From the NCBI RefSeq assembly GCF_004340875.1, contig NZ_SLXQ01000005.1, positions 248,001 to 312,000 on the forward strand: a DNA stretch of 64,000 nucleotides, given 5' to 3'. The notes beneath the pieces were generated by a model. The model ran no database searches, was not told the DNA's origin, and was given only the letters and a program-made list of their open reading frames with translations. This DNA is from Tamaricihabitans halophyticus. GTDB taxonomy: Bacteria; Actinomycetota; Actinomycetes; Mycobacteriales; Pseudonocardiaceae. The translations under genes and the position numbers were made by a program. Each line of letters starts with the position of its first letter. Position 1 is the stretch's first letter. Below, piece by piece: positions 55,679 through 64,000 of this stretch.

Positions 55679-57076
55679 TCAGCCGCCGATGTTCACATGC
55701 CGCACGACGGTGTAGAGCTCCATCACCGCCAGCGCCAGCGGTAGAACCGTCGCCAGGCAGATCGCTTCCAGGATCTCCACCGAGCGGCGCATCGGCGGCG
55801 AGAACCGCTGGTTCGGGAAGATCACCCCGAGCACCAGCGCGCTGGCCCCGATAAGCACCAGCACGCCAAACACCCAGAGCAACCGGTCGAAGGCGTCCGA
55901 ACTCCACAGCCAACCGATCAGCACCCCAGCGCCGCAGAACATCCCGGTAGCCAACAGCGCGATCGCCTGGCTCCCGTTCGCGTAGGTTCGCGCGCGCAGC
56001 AGCAGTGCGACGGTTACCACACCAGCGGTGATCACACCGAAGATGCTCGGCGCGCTCGCCGTGATGATCGCCGCCAGCGCGGCCACGCTGCCACAGCCGA
56101 CCAGTAGGCCGGTCATGTAGTCGTGCGCGACGCTCGCCCGCCGTTCGATCGAACTGTAGTCCGGGAAACCGCTGTCTTCCTTGAGGTCTTCGGCGCTACC
56201 AGGCACGTTCGGCAACGGCAGCTTGGCCAGCCAGATCGTGGTACGCGGCAGCGCGGACAGTCCGGCAAGCGCCACCGCCGCGGTGCCAGCCGCGATACCG
56301 GCCGCCGGATGCGAGATCAGCGAAGCGACGGTGAAGGCGATGATGCCGAAGGTGGCCGCGGTAGCCACCGCGATGAACACCGTGATCCCCGCGCCGAGCA
56401 GCAAGATCGAGGCCGCGGCGACGATCAGCACCAGACCACAGGCGAGCAGCAGGCTGGGGCGGCCAACCATCCCCGGCACGATGTACAGGCCACTGACGAA
56501 CGCGAACGGCAAACCACCAGCCGCGGCGACGACCACGCCGGTTGAGGATGCCTGGTACACCCGGACGAATACCGCGCCGAGTGCCACGCAGGCGATCGCC
56601 GCGACCCCGCCGATGATCGCCGGCGCGAGCGAGTCGCCACCACCGAGTGGCCCACCGAGTAGCAGCGTCGTCGCCGCCGTGAAGAACGCGAGCACGGCGG
56701 CGATATGTCCGGTCCGGCGCGCGGTTTCCTTCGTCCACGGGCGGAAACTGTCCGGATCAGCCTCCGCGATCGCGTCGACGACATCGTCATACAGCGGCGG
56801 TGGCGGGTTCTCGTTGCGCCGCCGCAGCTGGAGCATCTCGCCGTCGACGACACCGAGTGAGGCGAGGGTGCGGGACGGCTCAAGTGGCGAATCGCCGATC
56901 TTGGCCAGACACCAACCACCGTGTCGGGTGCCGCCGTCCGGTGAGGTCTCCTTCGCCATCTCCAGCAGCATCGGCATCAAGTCCGCGACCGGTACGTCCG
57001 CCGGTAGCGCGACGTCGATGCGTGTCCGTGGTGCCACCACCGTTACGCGGCTGAAGACCGTGGTGCCGGTTGCCAC
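55679..57076 (-). CDS. eccD: Type VII secretion protein EccD
   Basis: This 465-residue protein has an N-terminal ubiquitin-like domain (residues about 8-90, ending QLRRR) and eleven or so hydrophobic spans from residue 125 to the end. This is the EccD family, which forms the large membrane vestibule of the T7SS. It starts at a GTG and is divergent from eccC. Co-transcription with mycP is likely. Confidence 0.93.
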   Translation of the reverse strand: MATGTTVFSRVTVVAPRTRIDVALPADVPVADLMPMLLEMAKETSPDGGTRHGGWCLAKIGDSPLEPSRTLASLGVVDGEMLQLRRRNENPPPPLYDDVVDAIAEADPDSFRPWTKETARRTGHIAAVLAFFTAATTLLLGGPLGGGDSLAPAIIGGVAAIACVALGAVFVRVYQASSTGVVVAAAGGLPFAFVSGLYIVPGMVGRPSLLLACGLVLIVAAASILLLGAGITVFIAVATAATFGIIAFTVASLISHPAAGIAAGTAAVALAGLSALPRTTIWLAKLPLPNVPGSAEDLKEDSGFPDYSSIERRASVAHDYMTGLLVGCGSVAALAAIITASAPSIFGVITAGVVTVALLLRARTYANGSQAIALLATGMFCGAGVLIGWLWSSDAFDRLLWVFGVLVLIGASALVLGVIFPNQRFSPPMRRSVEILEAICLATVLPLALAVMELYTVVRHVNIGG

Positions 57077-57443
57077 CGTGCCCCCTCGCTAGCTCGTCCG
57101 CTCGACATGGTGCCCGCATCGTGGCCGGTCAACGCCGTGTCGCGGCCATCGACAAGGACGCCGGGTGCCATTGTCGTACCTACTTATATCTGATTCGGCG
57201 CCCGCCCACTTGGTGGGCGCCGAATGCACACTATTCCTCCCGAACGCCCGCGCGCGTGGCGATCGCGGCCCTAGTATGGCCACGCCGGGGCGTCCGTAGG
57301 GTCGTTTCCGGTGAACTAGCCCAATTGAGTTGTTCCACGGGGCGGCGCGATCGAGATCGCCCGGCCAGTGGCAGGGTGAATGACCGTGCTGCCACGCGCT
57401 GGCAGCACGGTTGCCACAACGAGTCGGAGAGGTGCTTGATTCG
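57077..57443. other. Divergent promoter region of eccD and eccC
   Basis: The 367-bp gap between the two divergent T7SS genes contains an 11-bp inverted repeat at 57193-57225 but no dispersed palindrome. AT-rich hexamers (tatatc at 57185, tagtat at 57272) might be -10 elements, but no convincing -35 partners were found. Confidence 0.5.
57193..57225. promoter_or_regulatory. Inverted repeat in the eccD-eccC promoter gap
   Basis: The arms attcggcgccc (57193-57203) and gggcgccgaat (57215-57225) are perfectly complementary around an 11-base centre that can itself pair (gcccac with gtgggc). It could be an operator for divergent control of the secretion genes. Confidence 0.5.
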
Positions 57444-60400
57444 GTGAGCACGCTGCAGTTCAAGCGATCGCCGCGCATGGCCGCGCCCCGGCCACCCGGG
57501 GGCGAGGTTCATCTTGAGCCGCCACCCGAGGTGCCGCGCACGATTCCAGGCAACATCCTGATGAAGCTCATGCCCGTCGTCATGATCGTGGCGATGCTGG
57601 GCATGGTGATCTTCATGTTCACCAGCGGCGGCGCGATGGCCCGTAGCCCGCTGTTCCTGATGATGCCGTTGATGATGATGATGGGCATGGCCGGCATGCT
57701 CTTCCAGGGCGGCGGTCGCGGCGGTGGCCAGAAGAAGGCCGAGATGAACGAGGACCGCAAGGACTACATGCGGTACCTCGGCCAGATGCGTGACCGCGCC
57801 AGGGAGGCCATGCGGGACCAGCGAGCCGAGCGCGAGTGGATCCATCCGGATCCGCAGATGCTCTGGTCACTGGCGGCGAGCCGGCGGATGTGGGAACGCA
57901 GGCAGGCCGATGCAGACTTCTGCCACCTGCGCATTGGCCGTGGCTCGCAGCGCCTGACCAGCCGGCTGGTGCCACCACAGACCGGTCCGGTGGACGAGCT
58001 GGAACCGATCGCGACCCTGGCGTTGCGCCGGTTCGTGCGCGCCCACTCGATCGTTCCAGATCTGCCACTGTCGATCTCCATCCGTGGCTTCGCGGCGGTC
58101 GGCCTGCACGGCGACAGGGAGCTCAGCAGGGGTTTCGCCCGCGCTCTTATCGCCCAGTTGGTCACCTTCCATTCGCCGGAAGACGTGCTGATCGCGGTGG
58201 TGACCGGTGGTCGGACCAAGCAGGAGTGGGAGTGGACCAAATGGCTACCCCACTTGCAGCACCCGACGATGGTCGACGGCGTTGGTCAGCTGCGCATGAT
58301 GGCCAGCTCGCTCAGCACGATTGAGCAGTGGTTGGACGAGGAGCTGCGCGACCGGCAGCGGTTCACCCGAAACGCGACGCCAGCGGCGGACCAGCCGCAT
58401 ATCGTGATCGTGATCGACGACGGCGAGGTCACCAAAGAAGAGCAGATCATGCTCGAAGAAGGCCTCGTCGGGGTAACTCTGCTCGATGTCTCGGAATCGC
58501 TCGGCAACCTCACCGCTCGGCGTGGGCTCCGGATGATGGTCGAGCCGGAACGCCTCGGTGCACGCAGCGCGAGCGGCGTCGAGTGGTTCGGTGCGCCAGA
58601 CACGCTGACCGTGGCCGAGGCCGAGGCCCTCGCGCGCAAGCTCTCGCCCTACCGGATGAGCTCCAGCGCGGCCGACTCCGGCGAAGAGGAACCGCTGCTT
58701 TCCAACCCTTCGCTGCTCGAACTGCTCGGCATTCCGGGCGACCCGATGACCTTCGACGTCGGGCAGGCTTGGCGGCCCCGGCCGATCAGGGATCGCTACC
58801 GGGTGCCGTTCGGCGTGGGTGAGCACGGCCAGGCGGTCGAGCTGGACATCAAGGAAGCCGCGGTCGAAGGAATGGGACCGCACGGACTGTGCATTGGTGC
58901 TACCGGTTCCGGTAAGTCCGAGTTCCTGCGCACGCTGGTACTCGCGATGCTCGCCACCCATTCGTCGACCACGCTGAACTTCGTACTCGTCGACTTCAAG
59001 GGTGGCGCGACGTTCCTCGGGCTGGACAAGGCTCCGCACGTCTCCGCGGTGATCACCAACCTCGCCGACGAGGTCACCCTGGTCGACCGCATGAAAGACG
59101 CCCTCGCCGGGGAGATGAACCGTAGGCAGGAGGCGCTGAAGAGCGGCGGCAACTTCAAGAACGTCTGGGAGTACGAGAAGGCCAGGGAAAACGGCGCCGA
59201 CCTCGACCCGTTGCCCGCGCTGTTCATCGTGGTCGACGAGTTCTCCGAGCTGCTGGCGGCCAAACCAGAGTTCATCGAGCTGTTCGTCGCGATCGGCCGG
59301 CTGGGCCGATCGCTGCAGATGCATATGTTGCTTGCCTCGCAGCGTCTGGAGGAGGGCAAGCTGCGCGGGTTGGACTCGCACCTGTCGTACCGGATCGGTC
59401 TCAAGACGTTCTCCGCAGCCGAGTCCAGGGCGGCGATCGGCGTCCCGGACGCGTTCGAACTTCCTTCGGTACCCGGTGGTGGGTACCTCAAGTTCGACAC
59501 CTCGACCCTGGTGCGGTTCAAGGCCTCGTACGTTTCCGGGCCGTACCGCCCGGCCGGGATGCAGGTGGTTGGCCCAGCCACCCCGGTCAACGCGGATCGC
59601 CGCGCGAAGCTGTTCGTGCCGGATTACGTGGAGATCCCGAAGGAGCCGGAGAAGCCGGCCGAGGACGAGCCCAAGCAGGAAAAGAAAAAGGAAGAGAACA
59701 ACCCCACCGAGCCGAGCGAGCTGGACGTGATCGTCGGCCGGCTGGTCGGCCAGGGACCGCCCGCGCACGAGGTGTGGCTCCCACCGCTGGACACCCCGAA
59801 CTCGCTGGACACACTGTTCCCGCCGCTGCAACCCACCGAGGATCGCGGGCTCTCGCCGGTCGGTTTCTTCGGCAACGGGCGGCTGCAGATCCCGCTCGGG
59901 ATTATCGACAAGCCCTACGAGCAGCGCCGCGACATGCTGTGGGCGGACTTCTCGGGCGGCGCGGGGCATGGCGTGGTCGTCGGCGGCCCACAGTCCGGTA
60001 AGTCGATGATGCTGCGCACCATGGTGATGTCCATGGCGCTGACCCATACGGCAGAGGAAGCGCAGTTCTACGGACTTGACTTCGGTGGCGGTACGCTCGG
60101 CACGCTGGAGAACCTGCCGCATGTCGGCGGGGTGGCTGGCCGGCTCGATCCGGACAAGGCTCGCCGGATGGTTGCCGAGCTCACCGCGTTGGTGGCCGAC
60201 CGGGAGCAGCGCTTCCGGGATCTGGGCATTGACTCGATGGGTGAGTTCCGGAACCGCAAGCGGCGGGGCGATATCTCACCCGAGCAGGATCCGTACGGCG
60301 ACGTGTTCCTACTGGTGGATGGCTGGCTGAACTTCCGGCAGGAGTTCGAGCCGCTCGAGACCCAGGTGATGAACCTGACCTCGCAGGGGCTTTCCTACGG

Positions 60401-61457
60401 AGTGCACGTCATCGCCACCGCGAACCGGTGGGCGGAAATGCGGCCGGCGTTCCGCGATCTGATCGGTACCCGGTTCGAGCTCCGGCTCGGTGACCCGAGC
60501 GAGTCCGATATCGATCGGCGGGTCGCGGTGAACGTGCCCGCTTCCCGTCCCGGGCGCGGGCTGTCCAGGGACAAGCTGCACTTCCTCACCGGGTTGCCGC
60601 GGATTGACGGTTCCAGCGACGCGGAGAACATCGGTAACGGCGTGCAGGACGCGATCGCCAAGGTGTCCCAGGCCTGGTCCGGCAGGCATGCGCCGGCTGT
60701 CCGGCTGCTGCCCGAGATGATCCCGTACGACGAGGTCATCGCGCAGGACCAGTACCGCAATACGAAGCTGGTGCCGATCGGGGTCAACGAGGAGGCGCTT
60801 GCGCCGGTCTACCTCGACTTCGACGCGGAGCCGCACCTCGTCGCCTTCGCGGATGGTGAGGCGGGTAAGACGAACCTGCTGCGCAATGTGGCCCGCGGGA
60901 TCATGGAGCGCTACACCACAAAGGAGGCGCTGGTACTACTCGTCGACTACCGGCGCACCATGCTCGGCGTGATCAACACCGATCACCTGCTCGCCTATGC
61001 GGTGAGTGGCAACCAGCTCAAGGACATGATCAACGATGTGCGTGGTTCGATGGAACGCCGGCTGCCCGGCCCGGACGTCACGCAAGAGCAGCTGAAGAAC
61101 CGGTCCTGGTGGTCTGGTCCCGAGTTGTTCGTGCTCGTCGATGACTACGACCTGGTCGCCACCCAGGCGGGTAACCCGCTACAGCCGATCGCCGAGTTCC
61201 TGCCGCAAGCCAAGGACGTCGGCCTGCACCTGATCGTCACTCGGCGCACCGGTGGGGCCTCGCGTTCCACCTTCGATCCGGTTATCGGTAAATTGAAGGA
61301 AATCTCCAGCCCCGGTCTGGTGATGAGCGGTAGCAAGGACGAGGGGCAGCTGTGGGGCAATGTGAAACCGTCGGCGCAGCCGCCGGGACGTGGCACGCTG
61401 ATCACCCGAAAGGGAGGCCAGCAGCTCATTCACGTGTCCTGGATACAGCCGGAGTGA
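57444..61457 (+). CDS. eccC: Type VII secretion ATPase EccC
   Basis: This 1337-residue EccC is a single fused polypeptide (not split into EccCa and EccCb). Two N-terminal spans (about residues 38-60 and 68-88) precede three FtsK/SpoIIIE-type ATPase domains. Walker A motifs are GATGSGKS (K491), GGPQSGKS (K853) and ADGEAGKT (K1142); Walker B regions are LFIVVDEF, VFLLVDGW and LFVLVDDY. A Lys/Glu-rich insert lies between domains one and two. EccC recognises and drives export of Esx-type substrates. The GTG at 57444 gives MSTLQFKRSPR, the usual EccC start; the frame runs back to 57411. Confidence 0.95.
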   Translation: MSTLQFKRSPRMAAPRPPGGEVHLEPPPEVPRTIPGNILMKLMPVVMIVAMLGMVIFMFTSGGAMARSPLFLMMPLMMMMGMAGMLFQGGGRGGGQKKAEMNEDRKDYMRYLGQMRDRAREAMRDQRAEREWIHPDPQMLWSLAASRRMWERRQADADFCHLRIGRGSQRLTSRLVPPQTGPVDELEPIATLALRRFVRAHSIVPDLPLSISIRGFAAVGLHGDRELSRGFARALIAQLVTFHSPEDVLIAVVTGGRTKQEWEWTKWLPHLQHPTMVDGVGQLRMMASSLSTIEQWLDEELRDRQRFTRNATPAADQPHIVIVIDDGEVTKEEQIMLEEGLVGVTLLDVSESLGNLTARRGLRMMVEPERLGARSASGVEWFGAPDTLTVAEAEALARKLSPYRMSSSAADSGEEEPLLSNPSLLELLGIPGDPMTFDVGQAWRPRPIRDRYRVPFGVGEHGQAVELDIKEAAVEGMGPHGLCIGATGSGKSEFLRTLVLAMLATHSSTTLNFVLVDFKGGATFLGLDKAPHVSAVITNLADEVTLVDRMKDALAGEMNRRQEALKSGGNFKNVWEYEKARENGADLDPLPALFIVVDEFSELLAAKPEFIELFVAIGRLGRSLQMHMLLASQRLEEGKLRGLDSHLSYRIGLKTFSAAESRAAIGVPDAFELPSVPGGGYLKFDTSTLVRFKASYVSGPYRPAGMQVVGPATPVNADRRAKLFVPDYVEIPKEPEKPAEDEPKQEKKKEENNPTEPSELDVIVGRLVGQGPPAHEVWLPPLDTPNSLDTLFPPLQPTEDRGLSPVGFFGNGRLQIPLGIIDKPYEQRRDMLWADFSGGAGHGVVVGGPQSGKSMMLRTMVMSMALTHTAEEAQFYGLDFGGGTLGTLENLPHVGGVAGRLDPDKARRMVAELTALVADREQRFRDLGIDSMGEFRNRKRRGDISPEQDPYGDVFLLVDGWLNFRQEFEPLETQVMNLTSQGLSYGVHVIATANRWAEMRPAFRDLIGTRFELRLGDPSESDIDRRVAVNVPASRPGRGLSRDKLHFLTGLPRIDGSSDAENIGNGVQDAIAKVSQAWSGRHAPAVRLLPEMIPYDEVIAQDQYRNTKLVPIGVNEEALAPVYLDFDAEPHLVAFADGEAGKTNLLRNVARGIMERYTTKEALVLLVDYRRTMLGVINTDHLLAYAVSGNQLKDMINDVRGSMERRLPGPDVTQEQLKNRSWWSGPELFVLVDDYDLVATQAGNPLQPIAEFLPQAKDVGLHLIVTRRTGGASRSTFDPVIGKLKEISSPGLVMSGSKDEGQLWGNVKPSAQPPGRGTLITRKGGQQLIHVSWIQPE

Positions 61458-61505
61458 CCACCTCGACCCCAAGAGAACCCATGCCACTGACCTGCCAAAA
61501 TATCG

Positions 61506-61523
61506 CGTTTAGCGGGCTAAACG
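61506..61523. repeat. Dispersed palindrome between eccC and the Hsp70-like gene
   Basis: This is a perfect copy in GGG orientation, CGTTTAGCGGGCTAAACG, 48 bases after the eccC stop and about 44 bases before the next gene. Confidence 0.92.
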
Positions 61524-61566
61524 TGGTACGCGTGGTGCACATGTGGCTTGGGGGACAGCGTTGACG

Positions 61567-63654
61567 ATGCGGGTCGCGGTCGACTTCGGCACGTCGAGCA
61601 CCTGTGTCGCGGTGTCCGTGCGCGGGCAGGAACCACAGGCGGTGGTGATCGACGGCGCACCGCTGATGTCCTCGGCTGTCTACGCCGCGCCGGACGGCAC
61701 GCTGTTCGTCGGCCAGGAGGCCGAGCGACAGGCCGCCGTGGACCCCTCGCGTTACGAGCCGAACCCGAAGCGGCGGATCGACGAGGGCGAGCTCCTGCTC
61801 GGCGACACCGTGCTGCAGGTAACCGAGGTAGTGCGCGCGGTGCTCCGCCGCGCCGTTGACGAGGCTCGCCGGGTCGCGAACAACGCCGAGGTGGACGTGC
61901 TGGTCCTCACCCACCCAGCGGACTGGGGCGCGATCCGCGGGCGGGTGTTGCGTCAGGCCGCCAACGGGCTCGGCAGGGAGATCACACTAGTCCCCGAACC
62001 GGTGGCGGCCGCGGTGTTCCACGCCGCGACCTTCGCACCGGCCGATGGCAACGAGCATCGCACGGTCGAGGTCAGCGCACAGCCTGGGGAAACGCTTGCG
62101 GTGCTCGACCTCGGGGGTGGGACCGTCGATGTGAGCGTCGTGCGTCGCACCGATCCCCGGCAGGATCCCGCGCACGCCCGCCGCGGCGGTTTCCAGGTGC
62201 TGGCGACCAGGGGAGATCCAAGCTTCGGCGGCGCGGATATCGATCAGGCACTGCTGGAGCACGTCGGCGGCACGGTCGCCGAGGCGGACACGGCAGCCTG
62301 GCGAGAGCTGGTCGAAGGTAGGGAACTGCCGGATCGGCGGCGTCGGCGGGTACTTCGCCAGGATGTGCGCGGCGCGAAAGAGACGCTGTCCCGGCACGCC
62401 TACACCGACGTGCCGATGCCGCCACCGTTTGCCGATGCGCATGTGACCCGCGTGGATCTGGAAGAACTGATCACCGAGCCGCTCTCGCGAGCCGCCGAGC
62501 TGACCGTCGCGGCGATCGATGAGGCGGGGCTGCGCCCGAAACAGCTCACCGCGATCTTCCTGGTCGGTGGCTCCAGCCGGATTCCGATGATCGCCCGGTT
62601 GCTGCATGCCAGGACCGGGGTCATGCCGACCACCCTCGACCAGCCGGAAACCGTGGTGGCCCGCGGAGCGCTGCGGGCGACGACGGCCGAACCTGATCAG
62701 ACCGGCGGGGCGCCCGCCGGCGCGCAGGCGCCCCGCCACCCGACGTCTGGGCCACGGCCGGTGCCGCCAGCAGTGGCCGCGACTCAGCAGGTTGGCGGCC
62801 CGACACAACAAGTAGGCGCCGGCCCGACGCAACAGGTCGGCCAAGGTCGGCAGACCAATCAGGCGCAGCCGCCGCCGAACAGGCCCGGAGCGCCCGGCCA
62901 ACCGCAGGCGCACCCCGGGCAACCCCGGCAGGCCCAACCCACCGGACCGCGCCCGCACGGCGGATACCCGGCACCGGGCCGCTCGCCGTATAGCCAACCC
63001 GGCCAGGCGGGCGTTTACGCGGCCGATCAACCGACGCAACGGACCAGTCCGGTCGGCAGTCAGGAAAAGGTCGCCGGCAAGGGCAAAGCCAGATCGAAAC
63101 TGCCCTGGTTGGTAGGCGGCGCGGTTGTCCTGGTCGTCGCGGCGGTTGCCGGGCTGGTGGTGTGGTTGGTCGGTGGAAGCGATGATACGCAGCCCGGCCA
63201 GCAGACCGCGGCCCCGGAACTCGCGGAATTCCAGTTCCGGTTCAACTACCCGGAGAGCTGGCGGAAAACGGGCAGCGATGCCGAGCTGCGCAAGGTCGAA
63301 CTGCGCCCGGCAGAGCCGCAGAGCGATGTGGACGCGCTCGTCGTGCAGGAGTTCCAGCTCAATTACGACGTGTCGGACGCCCGCGCCGAGATCGTCGAGG
63401 AGTTGCGCGGCAAGGTCGAGCAGTCCGAGGAGAACTTCCAGAACTTCGACGGGCAGGCACGCTACGTGAATCGCGATGTCGTCTACTACCAACAGCTGCT
63501 GGATGGTGGCGGCACGGTCGACTGGTACGTCTTCTTCAACGGTCGGACGCAGGTAAGCGTCGGATGTCAGTACGACGACGGCAGGGAGAAGGCCGTACGG
63601 CCGGCCTGTGACAAAGTGGCCAGCACGCTGCGAATCGGCAATCAATCGCGATAA
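61567..63654 (+). CDS. Hsp70-like type VII secretion-associated membrane protein
   Basis: This 695-residue protein begins with an Hsp70/actin-type ATPase domain: phosphate-1 motif VDFGTSST (residues 5-12), phosphate-2 LDLGGGTVDVS, and adenosine motif FLVGGSSRIPMI, up to about residue 370. A long Pro/Gln/Gly linker, a single span (about 512-535) and an extracytoplasmic domain of about 140 residues follow. The position after eccC and the C-terminal domain fit the Rv3446c-type T7SS-associated family; that link is from memory of the ESX-4 gene order. A TTG at 61561 is an alternative start closer to the ggggga site. Its role in secretion is unknown. Confidence 0.85.
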   Translation: MRVAVDFGTSSTCVAVSVRGQEPQAVVIDGAPLMSSAVYAAPDGTLFVGQEAERQAAVDPSRYEPNPKRRIDEGELLLGDTVLQVTEVVRAVLRRAVDEARRVANNAEVDVLVLTHPADWGAIRGRVLRQAANGLGREITLVPEPVAAAVFHAATFAPADGNEHRTVEVSAQPGETLAVLDLGGGTVDVSVVRRTDPRQDPAHARRGGFQVLATRGDPSFGGADIDQALLEHVGGTVAEADTAAWRELVEGRELPDRRRRRVLRQDVRGAKETLSRHAYTDVPMPPPFADAHVTRVDLEELITEPLSRAAELTVAAIDEAGLRPKQLTAIFLVGGSSRIPMIARLLHARTGVMPTTLDQPETVVARGALRATTAEPDQTGGAPAGAQAPRHPTSGPRPVPPAVAATQQVGGPTQQVGAGPTQQVGQGRQTNQAQPPPNRPGAPGQPQAHPGQPRQAQPTGPRPHGGYPAPGRSPYSQPGQAGVYAADQPTQRTSPVGSQEKVAGKGKARSKLPWLVGGAVVLVVAAVAGLVVWLVGGSDDTQPGQQTAAPELAEFQFRFNYPESWRKTGSDAELRKVELRPAEPQSDVDALVVQEFQLNYDVSDARAEIVEELRGKVEQSEENFQNFDGQARYVNRDVVYYQQLLDGGGTVDWYVFFNGRTQVSVGCQYDDGREKAVRPACDKVASTLRIGNQSR

Positions 63655-64000
63655 CCAAGAATCCGCGAGCTCCACGCCGCGATTTACGCTCGCGAATATA
63701 GCTACGTTTGCCTTTGTGATGCGGCGATACCGCATTCGGGTGAAGGAATGCGGTTTCGCAGAAGCGAATCTTCGGTTGCGGGAACCGGTACCTGGCGCCG
63801 ACGCTGATTCTGTCCAGCTGCGATCTCGGCGAGTTCCTGCTGGTCAGGCGGATCTGTCAACGTCGTGAATGGACTGACGATGGCGGATAGGCGACACTCT
63901 TGCGCGTTTACGTAGGCAACTACTTCCGGGATTGCCACGACAGGGCGGAACCATTCGTGGCAAGGTCAACGTCGTAACAGCCGTACGAACCGAGAACGTA
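63655..64000. other. Right-end region without a supported gene
   Basis: No open frame here has convincing coding features. A hairpin lies at 63724-63759. In M. tuberculosis the ESX-4 locus continues from this point with two small esx genes and then rplM-rpsI; if the same order holds, they begin beyond the window. Confidence 0.5.
63724..63759 (+). terminator. Probable terminator after the Hsp70-like gene
   Basis: The arms 63724-63737 and 63746-63759 pair over 14 positions with one mismatch around an 8-base loop, 70 bases after the stop codon. No U-tract follows. Confidence 0.55.

Noticed and set aside
63702-63938. Small minus-strand gene at the right end
   Set aside because: The 78-codon frame has no recognisable domain and crosses the probable terminator hairpin of the Hsp70-like gene.

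Overview
The window is high-GC actinobacterial DNA, most likely from the Pseudonocardiales (Amycolatopsis/Saccharomonospora-like). The evidence is a six-gene mce operon directly upstream of rpoBC, a TTG-started rpoB, many GTG starts and 4-nt ATGA/GTGA overlaps, zinc-type S14 and L36, and an ESX-4-like type VII secretion locus next to rplQ-truA. The assignment is by gene content and protein style only; no search was run.

Layout. 1-10401: an Mce lipid importer operon (two YrbE permeases, MceA-F with MceE a lipoprotein, and two Mce-associated proteins), cut at its 5' end by the window edge. 10851-18419: rpoB and rpoC, ending in a strong hairpin terminator. 18632-21909: a short accessory block with a secreted VanX-like D,D-dipeptidase, a dienelactone-hydrolase-family protein and an acyl-CoA ligase. 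22333-26701: the str operon (rpsL, rpsG, fusA, tuf). 27142-36944: the S10 and spc operons without interruption from rpsJ to rplO. 37309-40631: a heterodimeric ABC exporter inserted between rplO and secY. 40976-43633: secY, adk, map. 44044-48800: infA, rpmJ, rpsM, rpsK, rpsD, rpoA, rplQ, truA. 48797-49714: an AbiEi/DUF559-type protein convergent with truA. 49855-63654: type VII secretion genes eccE, eccB, mycP, eccD, eccC, an Hsp70-like type VII-associated protein and one unrecognised neighbour. No esx, PE or PPE gene is visible, and the end of the window holds no clear gene.

The most unusual signal is a family of 24 near-identical 18-bp interrupted palindromes (consensus CGKTYAGCCYGCTRAACG, read on either strand). 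They lie almost only at the 3' ends of gene blocks and are absent from the three divergent promoter gaps and from the interior of the ribosomal operons. Two clusters are tandem arrays with a 32-bp period (37015-37216 and 53916-54241). One copy, enlarged to a 34-bp inverted repeat with perfect 16-bp arms, sits in frame inside truA, where it encodes an extra stretch of about 11 residues just before the catalytic loop. This looks like a REP/BIME-like element family.

Other points of note are asparagine at RpoB residue 450 (the rifampicin S531/S450 position), complementary motif loss in the two ABC half-transporters, a long hairpin between rpoB and rpoC, an 11-bp inverted repeat between divergent eccD and eccC, and short coding tandem repeats in the Mce-associated proteins.
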